Positions 18,008 to 27,639 are shown, numbered from the stretch's first letter. The stretch is 64,000 nucleotides of DNA from Corythucha ciliata (GCA_038030265.1 CM075937.1:1116001-1180000); one strand, 5' to 3'. Numbers and translations are program-made. Notes: generated from the letters alone by a model not told the origin.

Positions 18008-18044
18008 CTAAACTAGTTTAGTTTAGTTTAGTTTAGTTTAAACT
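18008..18044. repeat. TTTAG-repeat motif, copy 3
   Basis: CTAAACTAG is followed by tandem TTTAG units and TTTAAACT, in the leader of the AAA gene at 17941. The preceding bases (TTTATTTAAAA..GGCTAAACT) also match the leader of the first AAA gene, so the whole upstream region was duplicated. Confidence 0.65.
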
Positions 18045-18103
18045 AAAAATTACTCTACAAGAGAAAGCAATTGTTTTATTGTCAAAAACAACAATAATTA
18101 TAT

Positions 18104-20377
18104 TTAACCCATGTTTCGTATAGTCCAATAACCATATTCTACTCTAGAATTTACTTTCTTTCCTATCCGCTCAAACCCAACTTCCCTTAGTGCACTACCT
18201 ACCAATTTAGTATTTAGTCTAATAGTAGCACCAACAATTTCCTGCAAATATCTAAGTATATCCGTAGTTGTCATAAATTCCCCCGATTCTTTAGTAGCAG
18301 GAGAAAGATACTGTACTACCAACTCGATCTCTGTAGATCTAGTTGTAAACGTATCAGATCGATGCATTAAATCTAATAACTCTTCCTTACTCAATTCACC
18401 ACTACCAGCATTTAATTTGTACAAATGATAAGCCTGTTCCCAGGATTTCTCTAAAACATACTTTGCTTCATCATCTATATATTCAATAGAGTCTACCTCA
18501 AAACTAATCCACCTACTATGACCCAAATCTGATCGTAAAAACTCAACATCATTAGTACTACCTAAAAAAGAAGCGATACGAGAAGCAGTTATTTCATCTT
18601 CTTGATAAGGTAAACGGACATTAACATAACGTTGGGACAACCAAGTCTTGATTACATGGGCATTAGAACGAAGCTGATGCAATTCATCCAAATTTATAAT
18701 GAAGTTTCTGATTAGGGATTTTTGGGCATCCTTTTCATTACTAATAACCGGATTGCTATTATAGTATCTTATAAGGGAGGGAGGGCACAAAAACTCACAA
18801 AAATAACTCTTACCTATATTTTCTTTTACAGAACATAAAATCAAGGCATGTTTATTAATCCCTTCAGCTTCGAAAACAGTACGAATAGCTCTAACCATCC
18901 ACTTCTTAAGATGCGTATACCAACAGTTGGTATGAATAGAGGAAGAATTTTTTAAATGAACATAGCTGGACAATTTACGAATATAATCCTCATTACCAGA
19001 AAATTCATTTCCTTCAAAAGCTAAAAAATAATCCTCTATAGGATTAAAACGATCTACAAAAAAAGACTTTAATATGCAGTTAATTAAGTCCAAAGAACAA
19101 ACAAACCCGTGTCTATCTAAATGACCACGTAATTCATGAATATTAATTTTTTCCCATGAACTAGGATTATGTTTGGTACTTATTTCTCGTTCCTGAGTAA
19201 CTATATTTAAACGGAAATTGAACTTACTATTCAAATAGAATTCTACCTTGCTACGCATACTATTACCTACTGGTCTAAACTTATGGTAATCACAAGAATC
19301 TATTGAAATAGATTGTGTAGATTCTATACCTCTATCTAAAAGCAACTGGAAGTCATCAATACTATATTGTTGAAAGTATTCTGCTATATCTTTTACAGAT
19401 TCTGGCAAATGAATAGAAACAATACCAAAATAGTCTTGTAATTTCTTAGACGCATTTCTTCCTGCTTGATCATTATCATAACAACTTAATAGTACAGAAG
19501 TCTTGCTACGTAACTCTCTCACTAAATCATCACTAGGCATTTGGTTCTCTGACTGTAGAGCAATAACATTAACAAATCCATGTGAATAAGCACTCATACA
19601 ATCTTTTTCTCCTGCTGTAAGCAGAATATAATCTAAACCTCCTTCCGACAACTGAGATAACCCAAAAACATCATCTTTAGTTTGATTCTTGTAGGAAAAT
19701 GATTTTTTTTGGCCTTTAAAATATGGATCACCTAAAAAATGAGATGGTATCTCTGGAATATATACTTTAACTCTACCAGATATGTGATATGCTGATACAA
19801 CTTGATACTTTTGAAAGTACCTAAAAGATAAAGAACGACCTGAATTGGCTACATAAGATAGATAACTTACCTGTTTAACATCAAACATTTCTAAAACAGA
19901 CTGGTCAATACCATACTGTAACCAGTACTGCAGGTATAACTTAGAAATAGAAGACTCTGAAAAGGGTATATACTCAATAGAAAGTGTTAGAGAAGGCAAA
20001 GAAGCTTCAGTTTCCTTACCTATAGATGCATTCAAAGGAATAGGTTGTTGTATGAACTTCGGAAGATGTTTATTACCTAACCCCAAGCACATCTCTCGAT
20101 CAATTAATTCTAAAAGTTCCTTAAACTGTGTTGCACAGTCTAACCCATAGTAGTCTGCCCACATTCTGAAGGCATCTCCTTGGTGACCTGTGTTAAATGA
20201 TTTAAACTTCCAGGTTCCTTTCTCTTGATAAATAGACATACTTGGTCTATTATCTTTTTCTGAAAATATGGACTTGTAATTTTTTTTTCTTATATTTGAA
20301 CTAAATGTAGGAACTAAGTGGCGAATGAGATATTCTTCTCCACCTACCTTTTCTAGGATTTTTTCTTTTGTTATCAT
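18104..20377 (-). CDS. Primase-helicase: CHC2-like finger, TOPRIM and VapE/DUF5906-like ATPase
   Basis: A 757-residue replication protein. Residues about 1-95 resemble the N-terminal region of CHC2/DnaG-type mobile-element primases (RPSMSIYQEKGTWKFKSF; GDAFRMWADYYGL), but the zinc cysteines are not evident. A TOPRIM domain follows near residues 245-330, with TAGEKDCMSAYSHGF and LLSCYDNDQAGRNA supplying the Glu and DxD residues. The C-terminal third (about 500-690) is a helicase-type ATPase with a relaxed Walker A (KENIGKSYF), the FIINLDELHQL segment and a sensor asparagine at FLGSTND. Such proteins start replication of plasmids and phages. It lies next to the iteron region and relaxase gene. 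Confidence 0.8.
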   Translation of the reverse strand: MITKEKILEKVGGEEYLIRHLVPTFSSNIRKKNYKSIFSEKDNRPSMSIYQEKGTWKFKSFNTGHQGDAFRMWADYYGLDCATQFKELLELIDREMCLGLGNKHLPKFIQQPIPLNASIGKETEASLPSLTLSIEYIPFSESSISKLYLQYWLQYGIDQSVLEMFDVKQVSYLSYVANSGRSLSFRYFQKYQVVSAYHISGRVKVYIPEIPSHFLGDPYFKGQKKSFSYKNQTKDDVFGLSQLSEGGLDYILLTAGEKDCMSAYSHGFVNVIALQSENQMPSDDLVRELRSKTSVLLSCYDNDQAGRNASKKLQDYFGIVSIHLPESVKDIAEYFQQYSIDDFQLLLDRGIESTQSISIDSCDYHKFRPVGNSMRSKVEFYLNSKFNFRLNIVTQEREISTKHNPSSWEKINIHELRGHLDRHGFVCSLDLINCILKSFFVDRFNPIEDYFLAFEGNEFSGNEDYIRKLSSYVHLKNSSSIHTNCWYTHLKKWMVRAIRTVFEAEGINKHALILCSVKENIGKSYFCEFLCPPSLIRYYNSNPVISNEKDAQKSLIRNFIINLDELHQLRSNAHVIKTWLSQRYVNVRLPYQEDEITASRIASFLGSTNDVEFLRSDLGHSRWISFEVDSIEYIDDEAKYVLEKSWEQAYHLYKLNAGSGELSKEELLDLMHRSDTFTTRSTEIELVVQYLSPATKESGEFMTTTDILRYLQEIVGATIRLNTKLVGSALREVGFERIGKKVNSRVEYGYWTIRNMG

Positions 20378-20449
20378 AAATCGAATTTTTAATCCTTAGA
20401 AAGCTAATTCTTATGTTAATTCGGTGTGCCAACCAAATAAATTTAAAAT

Positions 20450-20474
20450 AAGCCTTCTTCGGGAGGCTTTTTTT
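20450..20474 (+). terminator. Rho-independent terminator-like hairpin
   Basis: Stem AAGCCT / AGGCTT with loop TCTTCGGG is followed by TTTTTT on the plus strand; on the minus strand it is followed by a weaker T-rich tract. The neighbouring genes run on the minus strand, so it could be bidirectional or stop plus-strand transcripts before the 20473 gene. Confidence 0.5.
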
Positions 20475-20868
20475 ATGCATTTGTATTACTCATTGAGCCA
20501 TATTTCTTAAACATTGGAACATCTAAGAATCCCTTATTCACCCAATATAAATGAGGCAACTTTGTTTTTGCTAAGACATCCTTGCTAACCAGATCAATAA
20601 TACCTGAAAGGTATGCTGCTCTAGATTTGTACCCTGCGAACTTGTTAAAATCATCCAAATCAAACAAAAATTTATCTTCTAAGTAAATTTTTTTATGCAT
20701 CATATACTTTATAATATTCTGAGCAGTCTTAGAAAGACTTAACATAAAGTCCATATCCATAAGCATAACTATCTCTTTTCCTATAAAAGGATTTTCTGAG
20801 AACTCTTCAAAATCTTTTATTCCCCTATTATACATAGCACGAATATATAATATTTTTACATGTAACAA
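20473..20868 (-). CDS. Small replication-type/plasmid protein, unknown family
   Basis: A 131-residue protein (or about 120 if Met12 at 20835 is the start, which leaves the more family-like MYNRGIKDFEEF). It is predicted helical and ends in a strand-rich segment VLAKTKLPHLYWVNKGFLDV, a winged-helix-like pattern. Two broken relatives occur at 12506 and 37560. Its position between the primase gene and the iteron region suggests a role in replication initiation or control, but I recognise no named family. It is the only intact copy in the window. Confidence 0.55.
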   Translation of the reverse strand: MLHVKILYIRAMYNRGIKDFEEFSENPFIGKEIVMLMDMDFMLSLSKTAQNIIKYMMHKKIYLEDKFLFDLDDFNKFAGYKSRAAYLSGIIDLVSKDVLAKTKLPHLYWVNKGFLDVPMFKKYGSMSNTNA

Positions 20869-20938
20869 AAAATATTTTTACTAAAAATTATAAAAAAGTA
20901 TATAGTACATAAATAGACTACACTTAAGGACATAGAAA

Positions 20939-21250
20939 GGTTGATAGAAAGGTTGATAGAAATAAATATAAATTGAAGGATATAAATTATAATCTGTCAA
21001 CTTTAAAAAAGTTGGTTATCAGTGATTATAAAGTATAGGTTGACAGGTTGATAGATTTTTTATGCCAACTAAAACTATGTATATTCATAACACATATGTG
21101 TAAATAGCTATATTAATTTCTATATATATAATATAATCTGTCAACCTGTCAACCTAATATTAAAAAGTAATGATAAACAGTAACAAAAATATTTTTATTA
21201 GGTTGACAGATTATAATTTATATCCTTCAACCATCTGTCAACTGTCAACC
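20939..21250. repeat. Iteron cluster GGTTGA(C/T)AG, origin candidate
   Basis: Forward copies occur at 20939, 20951, 21038, 21046 and 21201; reverse copies (CTGTCAAC) at 20994, 21138, 21146, 21235 and 21242. Several overlap by one base to make tandem pairs. In addition a perfect 29-bp inverted repeat joins 20973-21001 with 21202-21230 (ending CTGTCAAC / GTTGACAG). The region is noncoding, AT-rich and lies between the small replication-type gene and the relaxase, as expected of an oriV or oriT. Confidence 0.65.
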
Positions 21251-21709
21251 TAAATTCACATTTTATACTCTGTATATACCGTTTTTACGTATTATAGATT
21301 AACTTAAAAGTATAAAACTTATGCCATATTATATATATAAAATGTATATATAATATTGATTATAAGCATGTTTTATATGTATTTTTTTAAAAAAAAGTAT
21401 GTATAAAACATAAAATACATGTTATATGATATATAAATAACTCATAAACAACTGATTATGAACATATTATATGTGTTTTTCTGTATATTCCGATACATAC
21501 CCTTTTAGACACTTCAGCAGACACTTCATAAAACACAAATACAACTGATTATGAATATTTTATATGTATCCATATATCTATTTTCATAAACAAGTATACA
21601 TAAACACATATATTAAACTGATAATCAATTTAATAACAATTATACAAGTGTCTTCTGAAGTGTCAACAAAAAATAGATACATATGTACACATACAAGAGA
21701 TACACCTCC
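21251..21709. other. AT-rich noncoding region with further inverted repeats upstream/downstream of relaxase end
   Basis: GACACTTCAGCAGACACTT at 21508-21526 is inverted, with one mismatch, at 21646-21664. A phrase like CTGATTATGAA plus TATATGT recurs near 21354, 21451 and 21544. No credible gene is present; the one open frame here overlaps the end of the relaxase on the other strand. Together with the iterons it forms about 830 bp of structured noncoding DNA. Confidence 0.5.
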
Positions 21710-23629
21710 TTACGCATCGAAAGGAATTTCCATACCCATTACGGTTGGTCCCTTATTGCGTTGTTTACGAAGTTCATGCTCTTGCCCATTGAAAACCAAC
21801 TCCTTTTGAATCTTTCTAAGCATTTCTTTCCTACCCAAACTAGATAGCAATTCCTCGTTCCAGTCTTTAAGCCGATATGGTTTAGACGATTTACAATTTA
21901 CCTTCAATGCATGAGCTATTTCACCTACCTCTTTTTCCATCTGTTTTCCAGCTTTATCATTATCAAAAGCCAGTATTACAAACTGCCCATTCTCCCTAGC
22001 GTTATAGAAAATATTCTCTAATTCCCTTTTAACCCCTTGAGATAAACTACCACAAGTAGAAACACACATAGTACTTTGAGGCATCTTATGCATTTGCTTA
22101 TAGCTCAAAGCGTCTATAGGACTTTCTGAGACTACAATGTGTTTTACAGGGATAGTAGAGTCAACTAATACAGATAACCCTCTAGGAAGCCCTTTTTGAA
22201 AGTATTTAGTGCTATTAAAAAATCCATCATCTGAAGTGGTACTTTTGGCATCAAATTGGTAACTAATGGTACTACACATAGTACCAGACCAATTTTGATC
22301 TAAATCCAGATATAAAGCAAATACAACTTGGTTACCTACTTTAACACCTGCATAATGCTCATAAGTAGCTTCATAAATACCCCTACAGGACAAATAATTA
22401 TCTTTTTTATGTTCAACAACCCTATCAAAAGCCTCTTGAGCAATATACTGTTGTGAAGAAACATCTTTTATTTCTACAGATAAAGATTTTTGATCTTTAA
22501 TCACACGATCATCTAAATGAGTACTAGCTAACCCACAAATACTCTGATAACTAAACCCTCGTTTTTGCATAAAATCTACAATGGTTCCTTTTTCTTGATC
22601 ATTTACTAGAGATTTATACATCCAGTGACCGTTTTGATTGGGACCATTTTTAATCAAAATCTTATCTCCTTCTTTTTCCATAACGGCCCAAGTTTTAGAA
22701 CTCTTTTCTTTATTTAAAGTATAACCCATGGAAGCAGCATGTTGAATCAAGTTAACTTCTCTTTTCACTTTTTCTAAATCATCCTTAATCCTATTTTCGA
22801 TAAGTGTTTTATGGGTATTTTGTGTGTAGGTAAGATCATTTTTAAGACGAGCATTTTCTTCCACCAGAGCACGTACTTTATCTTGAACTTGATTTAATTC
22901 CTCTTTAGCTCTCTCACGATGAAATGGGTTCAAGCTATTTATATGCTTGGTGTCTACCACTACTTTTCTTTCAATTTTATTGATGCTTTGATAGTATTCT
23001 TTTGAAGTAGTATGCTTTCTACCAGTTAATGAAACCTCCATACCGCGTTCTAATCCAAAAGGAGACATAGATTCTGCATATCTATTTTGATAACCTTGCA
23101 ACTTGATTATTCCATGTCGATAGTGCTTAGCACTTAATCTTCCATCTGGAGTTATAGGGACTATTACACAATGAATATGTGGTGTTCGTTCATCTCTATG
23201 TATAGAAAATCGAACGATATTTTCTTCTCCTCCGAATTCCCTACAAGCAAAATCCCAATTAGCCTTTTTCCAGTTTTCAAATAATTTTTCATTAGCTTCT
23301 ATTTCTTTCATTCGATCATGACTACCGGTCATAACTAAACCTAAAGCCTTGACAGCATCTGAACGAATGGATTTAGAAAGCTTATATCCTTCTGATATTC
23401 TTTTCTCAACAAGTTCATACAATGATTTACCATCTGTATGAACCCATTCTTCATTTAAATGTGTTCTAGATGGATCTATATGAAATCCTAATTCTTCAGT
23501 TAGATGCTTCTCTTCTGCATCTTCAAATACACCTGTTTTTTTAGCTTCCTTACAAGACCTATCTATATGTTTACCGATACCTATTAATCCTTTCTGATAA
23601 CCCTTAATATTAAATGTTGCAAATGCCAT
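21710..23629 (-). CDS. MobV-type relaxase fused to DUF3991/TOPRIM domain
   Basis: A 639-residue protein. The N-terminal 230 residues are a Mob_Pre/MobV relaxase with the metal-binding motif H144-x-D146-E147...P150-H151-x-H153, which nicks oriT and pilots the strand during transfer. A coiled coil follows (about 230-285). Residues about 290-350 resemble DUF3991 (AASMGYTLNKEKSSKTWAVM; GTIVDFMQKRGFS). A TOPRIM domain near 490-590 has VVSESPIDALSYKQM and VILAFDNDKAGKQM. Relaxase-TOPRIM fusions occur on Bacteroidota elements and may couple nicking with primer or strand handling. It is intact, unlike the coupling protein and VirB4. The adjacent iteron region is a candidate site of action. Confidence 0.85.
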   Translation of the reverse strand: MAFATFNIKGYQKGLIGIGKHIDRSCKEAKKTGVFEDAEEKHLTEELGFHIDPSRTHLNEEWVHTDGKSLYELVEKRISEGYKLSKSIRSDAVKALGLVMTGSHDRMKEIEANEKLFENWKKANWDFACREFGGEENIVRFSIHRDERTPHIHCVIVPITPDGRLSAKHYRHGIIKLQGYQNRYAESMSPFGLERGMEVSLTGRKHTTSKEYYQSINKIERKVVVDTKHINSLNPFHRERAKEELNQVQDKVRALVEENARLKNDLTYTQNTHKTLIENRIKDDLEKVKREVNLIQHAASMGYTLNKEKSSKTWAVMEKEGDKILIKNGPNQNGHWMYKSLVNDQEKGTIVDFMQKRGFSYQSICGLASTHLDDRVIKDQKSLSVEIKDVSSQQYIAQEAFDRVVEHKKDNYLSCRGIYEATYEHYAGVKVGNQVVFALYLDLDQNWSGTMCSTISYQFDAKSTTSDDGFFNSTKYFQKGLPRGLSVLVDSTIPVKHIVVSESPIDALSYKQMHKMPQSTMCVSTCGSLSQGVKRELENIFYNARENGQFVILAFDNDKAGKQMEKEVGEIAHALKVNCKSSKPYRLKDWNEELLSSLGRKEMLRKIQKELVFNGQEHELRKQRNKGPTVMGMEIPFDA

Positions 23630-23731
23630 GATACTTCTATGTTAACCTAGAGCAGAAACCACCTTATTTTCGATTAGCTCGTTTCTCAAATTATGAGCGT
23701 AAAATAACTATAATTAGCCAAAAACGAATGG

Positions 23732-23748
23732 TCCTTGCGAAGCAAGGA
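23732..23748. other. Stem-loop TCCTTGC / GCAAGGA
   Basis: Perfect 7-bp arms and a GAA loop lie in the 293-bp gap between relaxase and the small tail-module genes. A near-copy (TCCTTAC / GTAAGGA, loop GCA) lies at 32978-32994 before the TraE-like gene. There is no T-run, so it may be an operator, processing site or boundary between transcripts. Confidence 0.45.
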
Positions 23749-23922
23749 TTAATAAGCTAATCCTTACTAAAATAAGGCCTTTCCACTTATCCATATAAAA
23801 TACTCTAGATAGCAAGCTAATGGGAAAGAAGTTTCCTTATGTGAAGATATAATTTTTGAAATATTATGCTATATTTACAGAATTGTAGTTTTGATAATTA
23901 ATATAAAATAACTTATATAAAT

Positions 23923-24207
23923 ATGGAAAATAATATTAAAATAATGGTAGATAAACTCATTAAAGAAGGCGTTGATATAGACGTTATACTTAAAGCATCT
24001 GGGTTGTCTATAAAAGAAATAGAGGATATAAGTCCTATAGCTTATGGAAGGTACTTAGGAGCTAAGAAAAAATTACTAGAAATAGCTAATAGAATGCTGT
24101 TACTCGGTTATAAAAAAGAAAAAATAGTAGAGGTTACTGAAATGAATTATTCTAAAATAGAAGAATTAAATAATAACAGAAAAACTAAAAATAAGAATAA
24201 AGTATAA
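23923..24207 (+). CDS. Small protein made of two tandem tail modules
   Basis: A 94-residue protein whose halves each follow the pattern that ends the Rpn and RadC-like proteins here. The first reads MVDKLIKEGVDIDVILKASG then LSIKEIEDI; the second reads IANRMLLLGYKKEKIVEVTE then MNYSKIEEL. It thus looks like a free-standing double copy of the module, which resembles a short helix-turn-helix. The start is well placed (ATATAAAT then ATG), and the leader resembles that of the next gene. It lies just before the coupling-protein gene on the same strand. Regulation of transfer genes is a guess from position. Confidence 0.55.
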   Translation: MENNIKIMVDKLIKEGVDIDVILKASGLSIKEIEDISPIAYGRYLGAKKKLLEIANRMLLLGYKKEKIVEVTEMNYSKIEELNNNRKTKNKNKV

Positions 24208-24253
24208 GTATATTTTTACCATATAAAAATATGATTTTTTTTGAAAAATTATG

Positions 24254-24271
24254 TTATATTATATAATATAA
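24254..24271. other. 18-bp palindrome before the second small gene
   Basis: TTATATTATATAATATAA is perfectly self-complementary and lies 24 bp upstream of the ATG at 24295. AT-only palindromes can arise by chance in such DNA, so operator function is uncertain. Confidence 0.3.
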
Positions 24272-24294
24272 TTAACAAAATAAATTATACAAAT

Positions 24295-24471
24295 ATGGAA
24301 GATAAAATTAAAGTAATAGTCGAAAAACTGATTAGAGCAGGTATTGACATGAATGCTTTTATTAAAGCATCTGGATTATCTATAAAAGAAAGAATAGAAA
24401 CAGTTAATAGAATCTATTACGGGTCAATAAAAAAATCAGAATATAACAGGAAAAGGTTAAAGTCTCGATAA
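24295..24471 (+). CDS. Small single tail-module protein
   Basis: About 58 residues from the ATG at 24295, chosen because MEDKIKVIVEKLIRAG aligns with the start of the preceding small protein (MENNIKIMVDKLIKEG); the longer frame beginning at 24241 adds unrelated residues. One copy of the module (..IVEKLIRAGIDMNAFIKASG, LSIKE) is followed by a Lys/Arg-rich tail without the second copy. Leaders of the two genes are similar, so they are tandem duplicates. The gene ends 10 bp before the coupling protein gene, suggesting a shared transcript. Confidence 0.5.
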   Translation: MEDKIKVIVEKLIRAGIDMNAFIKASGLSIKERIETVNRIYYGSIKKSEYNRKRLKSR

Positions 24472-24481
24472 CATATTATCC

Positions 24482-25621
24482 ATGTTAACTTTCTATTTTT
24501 TTCTAGCTTTATTTCTATTTCAGTTACTTTATTGGTTACATATTAGTAATATTTGTGTTAATGAACGATATATTAAATGGGCAGTTAATTTAGTATTCTA
24601 TTCAGGTTTTGGATGCTATATTCGAATGATTTTAGTAGGATCTATTTGTTTCTTAGCATGGGATAGATTAAAAGAATTTGTATCAAAATTTTTAGATAAA
24701 GATAAAGGTTTCAAACCAAGAATATTAATTTTTTTCTGGTTAGTATTTACCTTTTGTTTTATCTATTTTGAGCGGACATGTGTCTATTTATCCAATTACG
24801 ACTGCATAAAATCACGTGAATGGCTAATATCCTATTTATTCGTACTATTTTTTGCCTCTTTTAGTACTCCATTCTGTTTTAATAGAGGTATAAAGCCTGC
24901 CATAAAAAAAGATAAAATATATATCATAAGTCCTAGAATTTACGATAAAGAATCTCTGTTTAGTATTGTTTTACCTACTAAAAATGGTATGCTACCAATC
25001 AATAATCCTCAGCGAGGAATATACATACTAGGAGGTCCTGGAAGTGGAAAAACTAGGTATGTTTTAGAGCCTATACTGCATGCAATGATCCGAAAAGGCT
25101 ATTGCGGTTTGGTATATGACTATGACTTTGAAGGTACGCAAATAGATCCAAAAAGAAGTTATTGTCTTTCTAAATTTGTTTACAATTGCTACTTAAGATT
25201 ACCAGAAAAGAATAGAAAAAATATTTCGTTTAAAACGATTAATTTCACAGATCTTAACAAGAGTAGTCGCATCAATCCTATTGACCCTATTTATATATCA
25301 GATAGGTCCTATTTAGAAGAATATGTGGCCGTATTATTAAGAAATCTTAATCCTGGCTGGAAAGATGATTTCTGGAATTTAAGTACCAAGTCTCTTCTAA
25401 AGGGCATTATCGTTTATTTGTCCAATCAGGCAAAAAGTTATTGTACGCTGCCACATGTATTAACGTTAGCTACTAAACCGATTGATAAAATATTAGGTTT
25501 AATAGAACAAGATTCAGAAGCCTATTCCTATGCCAGCTCTATATTTGATGCGTATAAGGGCGGAGACAAATTATCAGGTCAGTTAGTAGGTATCATAGCA
25601 AGCTTTAAAACAAGTTTATAA
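24482..25621 (+). pseudogene. Conjugative coupling protein (VirD4/TraG-type T4CP), N-terminal part, stopped by TAA
   Basis: 379 codons carrying several N-terminal membrane segments (residues about 3-20, 35-58, 78-97, 112-130) and Walker A GGPGSGKTR at 184-192. T4CPs are membrane hexamers that feed relaxase-bound DNA to the type IV channel. Translation ends at an in-frame TAA (25619-25621) right after IIASFKTSL. The same frame continues immediately with PLLNKNLFWVL and then the rest of the protein at 25652-26386. A single base change thus accounts for the split. Loss of function is likely unless the stop is read through. Confidence 0.85.
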
Positions 25622-25651
25622 CCGCTGCTTAATAAGAATTTATTTTGGGTT

Positions 25652-26386
25652 TTGAGTAAAAATGAAATAAACTTAACTATCAACGATAATTATTATCCAA
25701 CAATACTCTGTATCGGAAACTTCCCACCTGCCCAATCAGCTTTTAGTCCAGTAATATCTTTATTGATTACCGTATGTTTTAAGTCTATGTATGGTCATAA
25801 TAGAACGAAGAGTTTTGTTGCCATAGATGAGTTACCTACCTTGTATATACCTGGTCTATCAGAGGTACCAGCTACGGCAAGAAAATATGGTATTAGTACC
25901 ATTTCGTGTATACAATCGAATGCTCAATTAGAAGCTACCTATGGTAATATAGGTGCTAAAAAGATACAATGTATCCTAAGTAATCAATTTATAGGCAACT
26001 GTGGTGTTGAGTCTTCTAAATATGCCAGCTCCCTTTTTGGTAAAGAAGAGCATACCATAAAGTATACGAGTGCCTCATTAACTTATCACGATAAGGCTCA
26101 AGGCCCCAATACTACAAGAGGCGAGAATATAAGTATGTATGAGCAAGAATTGATTAAACCGCATGAGTTTTCAGGTTTTGATATAGGCTTCTTCGCAGGG
26201 AAAGTAGTAGAAAGTGATGGTGTCTTTTTTAAGGAACAGTTTAAGGAGGTATCGTCCTACGACAAACACTTTAAAAATGTATTATTGCAAGATTTGCCAG
26301 ATATTACAAATGTTGATGATGAAATTATTATATCTAATCAAAGAAAGATAGAAAAAGAAGTAGCTTTGCTTTTAAGTAGTATATAG
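25652..26386 (+). pseudogene. Coupling protein (T4CP), C-terminal part
   Basis: Continuation of the same reading frame after the TAA at 25619. It carries the Walker B segment SFVAIDELPTLYI and the following family stretch GLSEVPATARKYGISTISCI, both expected in VirD4/TraG proteins. The frame can be opened from TTG at 25652, but that codon lies inside the conserved sequence and is unlikely to be a natural start. Together the two parts make about 635 residues, a normal T4CP length, so nothing else seems to be missing. Confidence 0.8.
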
Positions 26387-26468
26387 CTTTTTACTTAATT
26401 CCTTTTTGTGATGTGTATACAAGTACCTATTTTTTACCACTACTGATTTATTGCAATCTATTAACCAC

Positions 26469-27476
26469 ATGACTAAAAAAAAAGATAAGAAAAAAGAAAA
26501 AAAAGATGCAGTGCATCAGCCTCATGATAACGTCTTTAAAAATACCTTTTGTAATAAAGAAGCAATGCTAGATTTTTTATCTGCAAATATACCTTCAGAG
26601 TTATTTAGTAGAATAGATCAAGAAAATCTACAATTGACTGATAAGAGCTTTGTCGATCCAGTTGGTAGAAGAGGAGAGTCTGATTTGGTATTCAAAACCA
26701 ATATAAATGGTAATGAAGGATACCTATACATCTTGTGCGAGCATCAATCTACTGAAGATAAATATATGCCTCTTCGCTTCATGGAATATAACATTCGTCT
26801 AATACGTAAACATTTAAAAGAAAACGGGAATGTACCGCTTCCGGTCATACTAAACATATGCATCTATAATGGTGATAAGCCCTATAAAGGCTCAAATAGT
26901 TTATTATCGATGTTTGCTGATCCTGAACTTGCCCAATCATCTATGTTTGATAGATTTCATTTGGTTGATCTCTATAGCACACCTGAAGATGAGCTACTTA
27001 CCTATAAAAAGGCTGCTTTTGCCTCCATGGTTCTCAAACAAGGCATTTATCGTTCGTTTAATCAATGGTTTGCTGATCATATAGATCTAATTGTAGATCT
27101 TTTAGAAAAAGATTATATTAGCTATGCTGATCAAGTTTTTTTGTATATGTTAAAGGTAGACGATGATCCAGATTTACTAGAAACGATCAAGCAATCTAAC
27201 CCAACATTAAAGAAAGTAGCTATGTCAGTAGCCGAAAAATTAAGACAAGAAGGAGAAGAAAAAGGCATCCAAAAAGGCATGCGCCTAGGTGAGGAAAAGG
27301 GCATGCGCCTAGGTGAAGAGAAGGGTAAACTAGAAGGTAAACTAGAAGGTATGCGCCTAGGTGAGGAGAAAGTGAAGTTAGAAATCGCCAAATCTATGCT
27401 TCTCAATGGCTACGCTATAGAAGATATTATCCTTCTTACTGGTTTGTCTCGCTCTCATATTGAAAAGATTATTTAA
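26469..27476 (+). CDS. Rpn-family nuclease (Transposase_31 type), copy 1
   Basis: The start at 26469 (MTKKKDKKKEKKDAV) is chosen because the near-identical copy at 37888-38907 begins at the same residue; the frame itself opens at 26451. The core has HDNVFKNTF, GESDLVFKTN and YILCEHQS, giving catalytic Asp (residue 72 from this start) and Glu-x-Gln (91, 93). Family members cut DNA and stimulate recombination. The C-terminal part has three copies of MRLGEEK separated by Gly/Lys/Glu repeats, then the shared module (EIAKSMLLNGYAIEDIILLT). It is intact, apparently mobile cargo within the transfer region. Confidence 0.85.
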   Translation: MTKKKDKKKEKKDAVHQPHDNVFKNTFCNKEAMLDFLSANIPSELFSRIDQENLQLTDKSFVDPVGRRGESDLVFKTNINGNEGYLYILCEHQSTEDKYMPLRFMEYNIRLIRKHLKENGNVPLPVILNICIYNGDKPYKGSNSLLSMFADPELAQSSMFDRFHLVDLYSTPEDELLTYKKAAFASMVLKQGIYRSFNQWFADHIDLIVDLLEKDYISYADQVFLYMLKVDDDPDLLETIKQSNPTLKKVAMSVAEKLRQEGEEKGIQKGMRLGEEKGMRLGEEKGKLEGKLEGMRLGEEKVKLEIAKSMLLNGYAIEDIILLTGLSRSHIEKII

Positions 27477-27639
27477 ATAATAGGTGTGGATTTATAAGAT
27501 TACCATCCTATTTAATGTTCAATATTCTGTCACTCTTTCATTACATTCCAAAAATGTATTATTCTTTTGCTTTTTTCTTAAATATATACATGCATGAAAA
27601 ATGCTATATATCCCCTCCTACGCTTCATTATTAAGTTAT

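Noticed and set aside
15094..18044. Telomere-like TTTAG arrays
   Set aside because: Only about five units at three internal sites, each next to a bacterial gene start; not at a DNA end.
20939..21250. CRISPR array
   Set aside because: Units are only 9 bp, irregularly spaced and in both orientations; no cas genes. Iterons fit better.
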